From: Sulfurovum sp.
Lineage (GTDB): Bacteria > Campylobacterota > Campylobacteria > Campylobacterales > Sulfurovaceae
Direction of reading: 5' to 3'
Assembly (NCBI GenBank): GCA_003978375.1
Contig: QNZW01000177.1
Coordinates: 1 to 8,696, forward strand
Length of the DNA: 8,696 nucleotides
Positions 1 through 6,552 of the stretch are shown here, in pieces. The stretch's first letter is position 1, and every line of letters begins with the position of its first letter. The position numbers and the translations under genes were made by a program. Under the pieces are notes generated by a model. The model saw only the letters and a list, made by a program, of their open reading frames with translations, did not search any database and was not told the DNA's origin.

Positions 1-768
1 TGGCAAAGAGAAAATACAAAATATCTTCTAAAAAGCCATCAATCTTCTAGAATTTTCCCCTCCCATGTCTACTATATAAAAAAACTAAAAAAGCTTGAAT
101 ATCTTGGATTTAAATCTTTTGAAGTAGACGTACAATGGAAAAATAATCATTTAGAAATTTTAGATAACAATATCTCAACTTCTATGCATTTAGAGACATT
201 TTTATCAAATACAAATCTTTCTGCCCTAGAAAAAATATGGATTGATTGTCAAAATATTCATCAAGAAAATGCTCAAAAAATACTAAAACTTCTTCAACAT
301 TTAGACAAAAAATTTACACTTAAACACAAAGTCATACTTAGTACAGATACAAATGAATCTTTTTTAAATATTTTTCATCAAAATCAATGGCATACTTCTT
401 ATAGGATACACGAGACTACTATAGATGCTCTTACACAAGAAAATAAACAAAAGTATAGCCGCAAAATTTCTGAACAAATAAGAGCACAAGGGCTCTCTTC
501 TCTTTCATTTACTTCTAAATTATATCCCTTTATCAAACACTTTATAGAACCCTTCATTCCAAATAACATTAGTTATCATATCACAGATGGTCCTACCCTA
601 CATTCGATGCAGTTTCAAACTGATTTACACAAAGAAGCATACTATCAAGACAAAAGAGTAACAATCATTTTATCTCGTCTATTTTTGTTATCTTCAATGC
701 TTTCAATGCCATACCGAGTTTTCTGCGGTCTTTTATTGTATGTCCCTCTTTTGTCACCCTTGTTTTAG
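1..768 (+). CDS. Partial GDPD-like (TIM-barrel phosphodiesterase-like) protein, 5' end missing
   Basis: The frame is open from the first base to a TAG at 766-768, giving 255 visible residues; the true start lies left of the window. An internal ATG at 184 is not a credible start because the conserved part precedes it. The pattern resembles GDPD/FAM151-like TIM barrels: a His in FPSHVYYIKKL (visible residue 22), then FKSFEVDVQW with the E-x-D pair at residues 41 and 43, then a KIWIDCQNI strand, and near the end a KDKRVTIIL-like strand (here QDKRVTIIL) that I recall as the last strand of such proteins. Members I recall have WxDxKN where this one has IDCQN, so a possible catalytic or metal-site Lys is replaced by Gln. 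About 28 hydrophobic residues after that last strand are encoded antisense to the minus-strand gene's 3' end and look like an accidental tail. No signal peptide can be judged. The family call rests on motif memory only. Confidence 0.55.
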   Translation, partial: WQRENTKYLLKSHQSSRIFPSHVYYIKKLKKLEYLGFKSFEVDVQWKNNHLEILDNNISTSMHLETFLSNTNLSALEKIWIDCQNIHQENAQKILKLLQHLDKKFTLKHKVILSTDTNESFLNIFHQNQWHTSYRIHETTIDALTQENKQKYSRKISEQIRAQGLSSLSFTSKLYPFIKHFIEPFIPNNISYHITDGPTLHSMQFQTDLHKEAYYQDKRVTIILSRLFLLSSMLSMPYRVFCGLLLYVPLLSPLF

Positions 769-3052
769 ACGTTTCTATGTCTAGTACAAGATTTTTATCT
801 TGATCTAAAATATTTTTTTGAGGTAGCGCTATCGTATATTCTTGAAACGATGGAGAATGAACTTCTATTATTTTGATGACTTTGCCACCTAGTTTAAATG
901 TTATTTTTTTAGGCTTGTGTTTAGAGGCATTTAATATAGCATAGTTTAATGTCAATACATACGTTATTTTTTTATCTTTTTTCATATAAGGAAGTTTCAA
1001 ACTTGCATTATTATTTGATGCCAACGCACCTAAACCACCAACAATTTTACGCCATCCTTTTCCAAGTAACGATGGCGCCAATAATGAAGATTTTTTAAAT
1101 AAAATTTCTTGATTAAAATTAAATTTTGGATTTACCTTATAGAGCGTTGCATAAAGATTCAAATGCATTTTTTCTGCTTTGGCTATATTGCCATTGTGCC
1201 TTCTCCATGTTATTGGCATATACAACATATCTATGGGTAATAAAATTTCATTTTCTAAATCACATTTTTTTTGAGAAAGACAGAGTAAAAATTTTCTTTT
1301 AGACACATCAAATGGCAATTGCAATGAATGATTTAATTTTTCAGGACTTACTTTTTGAAATTCTTTAACATTAATCTTTGCAACGCTCAATGTTCTTGCC
1401 AAAAGATATCTAGCATCATGCACACCTGTACGCTGTCTATATCTAATCGTATCGTCATATACTATTGCTAATGAGTTACGTCCAACTTTTTCAATAAGCC
1501 AAGGAAAAATTTTATATGAATTTTTTAGATGTGCCTCTTTTGTTACAATATCATATATTTTTCCATCTACAGAAGCGTACACTATCATAAGCATCATAAA
1601 CAGGAGTATTAAAAATCTATATATTTTATCGCAAATTATTGTTTTTAAATACCGATACATTTCATTTACCACAATACCAAGAGCAAAGAGATGTATCATC
1701 ATAAAAATAGAAAAATAATAACGATTCCAGTAAAGAAAAATTGCATGTTCATCATTGAATGTTATTCCCTGCATAGCAAAGGTAGGATAAAAAACCGTAT
1801 ACAAGACAACCAATGTAAGAGATATTATATCTCCACGAGATGCTCTTATATAGAGTAAAATCAATCCAATTATTATCAATAGTGTGATTAAAAAACCAAA
1901 ATTCCCTATCATCAAACCATATTCATTGAGATACAGTAAATCTTCAAAAGCCAAATGTTTTTTTATAGAAAAGATATAGGCTACAAGTACCTTGAACAAC
2001 AATGACAAAATAACGATTATTAAAGGTAATTTTATATGTTTAAATCCTTTTTTATATCGATTTAGAAAAAACAATAATCCTATTGCAAATAAAATTGCTA
2101 CATCAATAATATTCATAAGTTCTGTGGCTGTAATCTTTGGAATAATACGTCTAAATTGCCAACCCAATAGATAATGGGCTCTTATTTGCAATGTCGCATA
2201 TACACTTAATGCTAAAAATATATAACTTGAAGCTATAACAAGTGCTGATTTAATATTGGTGAATTTCCAAAAATGATATAGACTTAAAAACAGAATTAAT
2301 CCATAATATAATATCCCTTCTCCTCTTATAAAAGGTGCCAATATTACGATAAAATATAAAACAATTAACTCTTTTATATGGATAGTTTCTTTACTCAAAA
2401 TATTGTACGCTATAAGCGTAAACATAAGTAACATCATTTGCCACATTGGTTCCGAGAATGATGTTTTAGAGAACCAAATGCTTAATGGTACACTGACAAT
2501 AAAAAGCAACATTGTCAAACTTACTAAAGCATTTAATCCTAATCTTCTATAGATGAAATATACCATGGGTATGGTTGTAGCATACAAAATGACATTTATC
2601 AATGGTGCATACGCATATCCAAACAATACAAAACCCACTGCCGATAATGATGCTGTCAATGGTAAGAAAAATCCTATATCCTGAAAACGATTGACAGAAC
2701 ATACTCCTGCAATATAATAGTCAGAAGCATCTGTCACAGAAAAAGAAAAATGATGCAACTCTAGCCGTTGGATAAAATATAACACTAAGATTAATATTAA
2801 AATACTTGTTACAGAGAAGAAAGATAATTTTAAAGTTTTAGCTAAATCATATCCCATTGCTATAAAAAGAAGCATAATGCTTATTATTAAAGTAAAAAAA
2901 GCCAAATAATATAATATCTTCACATGCATATAATATGATGTAAGACTCATTGTTAGACTTAGTAGCAACAATAAACTACCCCATATGAGTTGCTTATTTC
3001 CAAAAACTTCTATCGACGTATCTTGTGTTGTTGTATCTGTTGTATAAAACAT
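665..3052 (-). CDS. Polytopic GT-C-like membrane protein with C-terminal beta-rich domain (paralogue 2)
   Basis: 795 aa. Residues ~20-500 are a series of hydrophobic membrane segments. The first large loop holds VTDASDYY (D108, D111), like the acidic loop-1 motif of GT-C glycosyltransferases that use polyprenyl-phosphate sugars. WFSKTSFSEPMWQ (~193-205), a loop FIRGEG (R243, E245) and YWNRYYF (R444) are shared with the 652-aa paralogue just upstream. Residues ~505-640 are a soluble, probably periplasmic part with LAIVYDD and a CX5C pair (C591, C597). Residues ~645-790 form an extra beta-rich domain ending DRRKLGMALKALKI, resembling a C-terminal beta-sandwich seen in other surface-glycan enzymes. 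An AGGA ribosome site (3061-3064) lies 8 nt before the ATG. It is the last gene of the nagZ operon, 94 bp after the paralogue. The 3' end overlaps the convergent plus-strand gene by 104 bp and no terminator is visible. Its substrate is unknown. Loop 1 has lost the NNIINGRD of the paralogue (here CSVNRFQD), so activity may differ. Confidence 0.75.
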   Translation of the reverse strand: MFYTTDTTTQDTSIEVFGNKQLIWGSLLLLLSLTMSLTSYYMHVKILYYLAFFTLIISIMLLFIAMGYDLAKTLKLSFFSVTSILILILVLYFIQRLELHHFSFSVTDASDYYIAGVCSVNRFQDIGFFLPLTASLSAVGFVLFGYAYAPLINVILYATTIPMVYFIYRRLGLNALVSLTMLLFIVSVPLSIWFSKTSFSEPMWQMMLLMFTLIAYNILSKETIHIKELIVLYFIVILAPFIRGEGILYYGLILFLSLYHFWKFTNIKSALVIASSYIFLALSVYATLQIRAHYLLGWQFRRIIPKITATELMNIIDVAILFAIGLLFFLNRYKKGFKHIKLPLIIVILSLLFKVLVAYIFSIKKHLAFEDLLYLNEYGLMIGNFGFLITLLIIIGLILLYIRASRGDIISLTLVVLYTVFYPTFAMQGITFNDEHAIFLYWNRYYFSIFMMIHLFALGIVVNEMYRYLKTIICDKIYRFLILLFMMLMIVYASVDGKIYDIVTKEAHLKNSYKIFPWLIEKVGRNSLAIVYDDTIRYRQRTGVHDARYLLARTLSVAKINVKEFQKVSPEKLNHSLQLPFDVSKRKFLLCLSQKKCDLENEILLPIDMLYMPITWRRHNGNIAKAEKMHLNLYATLYKVNPKFNFNQEILFKKSSLLAPSLLGKGWRKIVGGLGALASNNNASLKLPYMKKDKKITYVLTLNYAILNASKHKPKKITFKLGGKVIKIIEVHSPSFQEYTIALPQKNILDQDKNLVLDIETSKTRVTKEGHTIKDRRKLGMALKALKITKIDEIK

Positions 3053-3137
3053 TATTCATATCCTATATATAATAAAATTAAAAATTTTCAAAAGTATATT
3101 TAGATGTTGTATTTTTATTGAATTATCCCTCCCCCGA

Positions 3138-3169
3138 TGTATAAAATCATTTTGAATTGATTTTATACA
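3138..3169 (-). repeat. Perfect 12-bp stem-loop at the stop of the 652-aa gene
   Basis: tgtataaaatca (3138-3149) is the exact reverse complement of tgattttataca (3158-3169), with an 8-nt loop. The hairpin spans the TGA stop (3147-3149) and the last codons of the upstream GT-C gene. On the minus strand it is followed by a G-rich tract (GGGGGAGGG, 3127-3135), not a U-run, so it is not a normal intrinsic terminator. It sits between two operon genes, which fits an mRNA-stabilising, processing or attenuation element; that role is inference. Confidence 0.6.
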
Positions 3170-5105
3170 ATGTTGCATGCAAAGTAAATGCATGTGTCAC
3201 TGATTGTGTAAGATTATCATGGTGTATCTGTTCAGGTTTTTTTAAAATACCATAATGCTCTCTCCATGAAATTGGTAAGACCAGTGTATCTACATACGTT
3301 AACATTGTATTGTCTAAATGACATACTTCCTTTGAAAGACAAAGTAAAAATGTATCTTTTGAAATATCAGGTTTATATACTAATTTAGGAGTCAATTGAC
3401 TTCTTTTTACTTTTTGATAACTTTTCACATTAATTTTTGCTACAGGGAATGTTCTATATACTAAAATATGTACATCGTAAGATCTATTATGATGTAAATT
3501 ATATTTAATATCATCATCATACACAATTGCTATAGGTTTACGCCCTACCCTTTGAGATACCCATGGCATCAATTTTTGTGAATTAGCTAAATATGCCTCT
3601 TGTGTTACTATCGTATAAAGTTTAGCACTCATAGAAAAAAACACTATTCCTATAATTGTGGCTGCAAAAAGTACATATTTATAGGTTGTATTTAAAACTA
3701 TTTTTCCAAAAAAATCATACAACGATTTTACAACCAAAGCCAAACCAAAAATATGTACTATCATAATAATCGCAAAATAATAACGTCCCCAATACAAAAA
3801 TATTTCATGGATATCTTTAGCACTTACACTTTGCATGACGAATGGCAAAGTAAAAATACTATACAACACAACCACAATCAAAGCGACAAGATTTCCTTGC
3901 ATTGCTCTAAAATACAATAAAATTAAACCTATGGCTATTAAAATGGTAATTAACAGACCAAAACTATCATAAGCAAAACCCAATTCATTCATAATAAGAA
4001 AATTTTTAAATCCTAAGGCATTTTTAAAAAGTAATGTGTGTGAAACTGCCCCTTTTTTGACATAATAAATATATGAAATAGTAATTTTGACAAGCAACGA
4101 TAAAAGAGTAACCACCTTAGGAAAATTAATACGATCAAATATTTTTCTAAATCTATAAACAAGCACTATCAATGCAAAGATTAAAAGAGAAACCCCATAA
4201 AGTATAGCCATCAATTGTGTCTCTGTGATATGTGGAATGATACGAGCATATTGCCACTTTAAAAGATAGTGTGCCCTTAAACTGAGTGTATAATGTACAC
4301 TCATTGCCAAAAAAAGTGAACTTGATGCTATGATAAGTGCCGATTTTAGATTATGAAATTTCCACAAATGATAAAGACTCAAAAAAATAACCACGGCATA
4401 AAGCAAGGAAGCTTCGCCTCTTGTAAAAGGTACAAGTACCATCATAAGACATAATGAAATAAAGTTAACTATACCTATATTTTCTTTTGTAGCAATACGA
4501 TACGTTATGACTGCAAGTAAAAGTAATTGTACTTGCCAAATAGCTTCAGAGTAGGTACTTTTTGAAAACCAAATGCTCAAAGGTGCAGACATTGCAAAAA
4601 AAAGCATCAGATAACTCAACATTACATTTAATCCCATTTTTCTAAACAAAAAATAAAGCAAAGGTAAAGAGGAGATATAAATCATGACCATAATCAAAGG
4701 ACCATAATCATACCCATAAATAAAAAATCCTATAGCAGAAACGGCTGCAGTTAAAGGCAAAAAGAAGCCCATATCTCGTCCATTAATAATATTATTCACC
4801 CCAGAGAGATAATAATCTGATGCATCCGCTATAAAAAAATCAAATCGATGCAAGGCATGGCGTTGCATAAAATACAACACAACCAATGCCATCACCAATA
4901 GTATAGTCCATAGATATGAATTTGTTTTTTTATATGTATCATCAATCATATAAATAAAAAGAAATACAATACCCTCAAGCATCAAAAAATATGATACATA
5001 TCTCAATATGCTTACCTGTGGCATATAATAAACTATTTGGCTTATGACTAAACCGAGCAATAGTATCAATATGCCCCAATTAAATATTTTTCCTCCCCGT
5101 GTCAT
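3147..5105 (-). CDS. Polytopic GT-C-like membrane protein lacking the C-terminal beta domain (paralogue 1)
   Basis: 652 aa, a tandem paralogue of the following 795-aa gene along nearly its whole length. Shared features: loop-1 IADASDYY (D94, D97), NGRDMGFFLPLTA, WFSKSTYSEAIWQ (~179-191), FTRGEA (R229, E231), HYLLKWQ, YWGRYYF (R441), IAIVYDDD, and a CX5C pair (C589, C595) in the soluble part. About a dozen membrane segments fill residues ~8-500, then a soluble region runs to the end. These features suggest a GT-C-fold glycosyltransferase (PMT/ArnT-like) acting on lipid-linked sugar at the periplasmic face; the substrate cannot be told. The protein stops at LYKINSK, exactly where the paralogue (LYKVNPK) continues into its beta domain. 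The ATG has no good ribosome site upstream but lies 3 nt after the TAA of a 25-codon ORF, so translation is probably coupled. A GGGGAGGA tract falls inside codons 3-5, after the start. The start is supported by alignment with the paralogue's N-terminus. Confidence 0.75.
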   Translation of the reverse strand: MTRGGKIFNWGILILLLGLVISQIVYYMPQVSILRYVSYFLMLEGIVFLFIYMIDDTYKKTNSYLWTILLVMALVVLYFMQRHALHRFDFFIADASDYYLSGVNNIINGRDMGFFLPLTAAVSAIGFFIYGYDYGPLIMVMIYISSLPLLYFLFRKMGLNVMLSYLMLFFAMSAPLSIWFSKSTYSEAIWQVQLLLLAVITYRIATKENIGIVNFISLCLMMVLVPFTRGEASLLYAVVIFLSLYHLWKFHNLKSALIIASSSLFLAMSVHYTLSLRAHYLLKWQYARIIPHITETQLMAILYGVSLLIFALIVLVYRFRKIFDRINFPKVVTLLSLLVKITISYIYYVKKGAVSHTLLFKNALGFKNFLIMNELGFAYDSFGLLITILIAIGLILLYFRAMQGNLVALIVVVLYSIFTLPFVMQSVSAKDIHEIFLYWGRYYFAIIMIVHIFGLALVVKSLYDFFGKIVLNTTYKYVLFAATIIGIVFFSMSAKLYTIVTQEAYLANSQKLMPWVSQRVGRKPIAIVYDDDIKYNLHHNRSYDVHILVYRTFPVAKINVKSYQKVKRSQLTPKLVYKPDISKDTFLLCLSKEVCHLDNTMLTYVDTLVLPISWREHYGILKKPEQIHHDNLTQSVTHAFTLHATLYKINSK

Positions 5106-5108
5106 AAG

Positions 5109-5186
5109 TTATTTTTTTTTAAATTTTCTATAAAAAGCCCAAATAAGTGGGGCATATTTTACGATTTTATACACAATATTTTTCAT
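5109..5186 (-). CDS. Small 25-aa cationic membrane-peptide ORF, coupled to the GT-C gene
   Basis: This short ORF begins MKNIVYKIVK, has a hydrophobic core (YAPLIWAF) and ends YRKFKKK. It would be one short, Lys/Arg-flanked amphipathic or membrane-surface helix. It has the best ribosome site in the area: AGGAG at 5194-5198, 7 nt before the ATG and overlapping the nagZ TAG. Its TAA is followed after 3 nt by the ATG of the 652-aa GT-C gene, which has no good site of its own. It is in frame with that gene, separated only by TAA and one Leu codon. Nine consecutive A bases encode the last three Lys codons, a possible slippage site. I do not recognise a family. It could be a real small partner of the transferase or only a translational leader. 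Placement and ribosome site are the evidence; no homologue is known to me. Confidence 0.6.
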   Translation of the reverse strand: MKNIVYKIVKYAPLIWAFYRKFKKK

Positions 5187-5191
5187 CTATA

Positions 5192-5198
5192 CTCTCCT
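5192..5198 (-). promoter_or_regulatory. Ribosome binding site of the 25-aa ORF, overlapping the nagZ stop
   Basis: AGGAGAG on the minus strand begins inside the TAG stop (5197-5199) of the hexosaminidase gene and lies 7 nt (counted from AGGAG) before the ATG at 5186. This placement ties the small ORF to the nagZ transcript and fixes its start. Confidence 0.7.
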
Positions 5199-6279
5199 AT
5201 AATTTCTTTTTTAATGTTTGTATGCGTACATAAGATTGATCAATGCGTTGCTCTTTTATTGCACCTGATTTGACTAAAGAGATGATGGTATTAACCAGTT
5301 TTTTAGTACTTTTTACCTTTTTTGGATCAAGCTGATTGCCAATAAGCAAAATATCATCTCCTGCATTGATAGCTAATTTCAGTGTCTTTTTAAGACCATA
5401 TTTTTTACTTATAGCTCCCATTTGTAAATCATCCGTAATCACGACTCCATGAAAACCAAGTTTTTGACGCAACAAACCATTGACTGTTTTTTTAGAGAGT
5501 GTGGCTGGGTATTTGGCATCTAGTCTTTTATTAAATACATGGGCTACCATCACCGTATCTGCTTTATGGTTAAGCAATCTATAAGGCTCTAATTCTTGTT
5601 TTTGCCATAGCTGCGTTACATCTACAAACCCTTTATGCGTATCTCCCACAGAAGATCCATGTCCAGGAAAGTGTTTTAAAGAAGTAAGCACTCCATTTTT
5701 GTGCATAGCATCTATAAAAACAGAAGCAAACGATGCTACTGTTTTAGGATCTTTCCCAAAAGATCGACCCAGTCCATGAATCACATGATTTTGTTTATTT
5801 ATATCCAAGTCTACCACCGGTGCCAAATCATAATTAATACCTACAGATTTAAGCTCTTTACTCATTTTTTGATAGGTCTTTTTAATATGTTTTTTATCCA
5901 TTTTCCTTACTTCTGAGGCCTGAGGAAAATGACCATAAAAACCATATTTGCTCTTAAGTCTTTGTACCCGTCCTCCCTCTTGATCTACAGCAATGAGTAA
6001 TTTACCATCTGCACTACACGCTTGTAACTCTTTTGTGAGTTGTTTGAGTTGTTTTTTATTTGCAATATTTTTAGGCTTATTTTTATTCACTGGATTATAA
6101 TCAAACAAAATCACGGCTCCGACATTATAACGGCGAATATCCTTACATATTTGCGTATCTACACCTGCTGATGTTCCATGGAATCCTATCATGAGCATTT
6201 GACCTATTTTTTTCTCTAGTGTTTGTGCATACAAGAACCCTTGCAACAATAGACTAATATATAAAAATTTTCTTATCAT
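5197..6279 (-). CDS. nagZ: Exported beta-N-acetylhexosaminidase, glycoside hydrolase family 3 (NagZ-like)
   Basis: 360 aa, close to the single-domain GH3 NagZ length (E. coli 341 aa). Visible family motifs: QMLMIGFHGT (27-36), AVDQEGGRVQRL (97-108), LAPVVDLDI (152-160), GRSFGKDP (171-178), KHFPGHGSSVGDTHKG (202-217) and ITDDLQMGAI (281-290). By family knowledge D283 in TDD is the nucleophile and the D213-x-H215 pair is the catalytic Asp-His dyad; all are present, so it should be active. It removes terminal beta-linked GlcNAc from muropeptides or other glycans. Unlike cytoplasmic E. coli NagZ it starts with a signal peptide (MIRKFLYISLLLQGFLYA, cleavage likely near residue 18), so it probably works in the periplasm or as an envelope protein. 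The ATG has AAAGGA 8 nt upstream. It is the first gene of an operon with a 25-aa ORF and two GT-C-like proteins, which suggests a role in a glycan pathway beyond wall recycling. Confidence 0.93.
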   Translation of the reverse strand: MIRKFLYISLLLQGFLYAQTLEKKIGQMLMIGFHGTSAGVDTQICKDIRRYNVGAVILFDYNPVNKNKPKNIANKKQLKQLTKELQACSADGKLLIAVDQEGGRVQRLKSKYGFYGHFPQASEVRKMDKKHIKKTYQKMSKELKSVGINYDLAPVVDLDINKQNHVIHGLGRSFGKDPKTVASFASVFIDAMHKNGVLTSLKHFPGHGSSVGDTHKGFVDVTQLWQKQELEPYRLLNHKADTVMVAHVFNKRLDAKYPATLSKKTVNGLLRQKLGFHGVVITDDLQMGAISKKYGLKKTLKLAINAGDDILLIGNQLDPKKVKSTKKLVNTIISLVKSGAIKEQRIDQSYVRIQTLKKKL

Positions 6280-6306
6280 TAAAAATATCCTTTGTTTATT
6301 TGTACT

Positions 6307-6312
6307 ATTATA
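6307..6312 (-). promoter_or_regulatory. -10 box of the nagZ operon promoter
   Basis: A perfect TATAAT on the minus strand lies 27 bp before the nagZ ATG, giving a leader of roughly 20 nt with the AAAGGA site inside. The hexamer 17 bp upstream reads ATGCAA, a poor -35, as is usual for the main sigma factor of Campylobacterota. No other good promoter was seen before the next three genes of the operon. Confidence 0.6.
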
Positions 6313-6383
6313 CTATTTGAACCCTTTATTTGCATATGGTTAACTTTTATATTTTACAATACCTATACAAGAACATTTAGAAT

Positions 6384-6424
6384 ACTTAAAATATTTTTCC
6401 CCTTGTTCATATACTATTTTAAGT
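6384..6424. repeat. 10-bp inverted repeat in the divergent intergenic region
   Basis: acttaaaata (6384-6393) and tattttaagt (6415-6424) are exact reverse complements separated by 21 bp. The arm centres are about 31 bp apart, roughly three helical turns. The element lies between the two divergent promoters, so it could be a regulator site controlling either; it is too AT-rich and loosely looped to be a convincing terminator, and no gene ends here. Confidence 0.4.
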
Positions 6425-6455
6425 CTCCTTTTAAATTTTCCTCCTTTTAAATTTT
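6425..6455. repeat. Two tandem copies of a 15-bp sequence
   Basis: ctccttttaaatttt occurs at 6425-6439 and again at 6441-6455, one base apart, giving a 16-bp period. It abuts the right arm of the inverted repeat. On the minus strand each copy contains AAAAGGAG, but no ORF of useful length follows at ribosome-site spacing. It may be a tandem operator or a local duplication. Confidence 0.5.
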
Positions 6456-6526
6456 TTCTAGGTGTTCTTTGTATGAATCTATATGCAAATTGATAAAATT
6501 ACACAATTTATACATCTTTATTTGTG

Positions 6527-6532
6527 TATAAT
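6527..6532 (+). promoter_or_regulatory. -10 box upstream of the TlpA-like gene
   Basis: A perfect TATAAT lies 20 bp before the ATG at 6553. Transcription would start near 6539, leaving a very short leader of about 14 nt that still contains the AAAGG ribosome site (6542-6546). The hexamer 17 bp upstream (caattt) is a weak -35. Confidence 0.6.
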
Positions 6533-6552
6533 ACAATTAAAAAAGGCTTTTT

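Noticed and set aside
787..802. Hairpin caagat-tttt-atcttg as a terminator for the plus-strand gene
   Set aside because: Only six pairs, no immediate T-run, and it lies within the coding sequence of the 795-aa gene.
1992..2174. Plus-strand ORF of 60 codons
   Set aside because: Lies wholly antisense to the membrane part of the 795-aa gene; no ribosome site or recognisable sequence.
3116..3151. 11-codon ORF overlapping the 652-aa gene stop as ATGA
   Set aside because: Very short, no ribosome site, and it falls in the hairpin; likely chance.
5091..5098. GGGGAGGA just inside the 652-aa gene as a ribosome site for a later start
   Set aside because: The next in-frame start-like codon (TTG, codon 13) is about 22 nt away, too far, and a later start would cut the first membrane segment.
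5701..5916. Plus-strand ORF of 71 codons
   Set aside because: Antisense shadow within the well-supported nagZ-like gene.
6320..6460. 15-codon minus-strand ORF after the AAAAGGAG repeats
   Set aside because: The ribosome-like site is about 14 nt from the ATG and the peptide has no distinguishing features.
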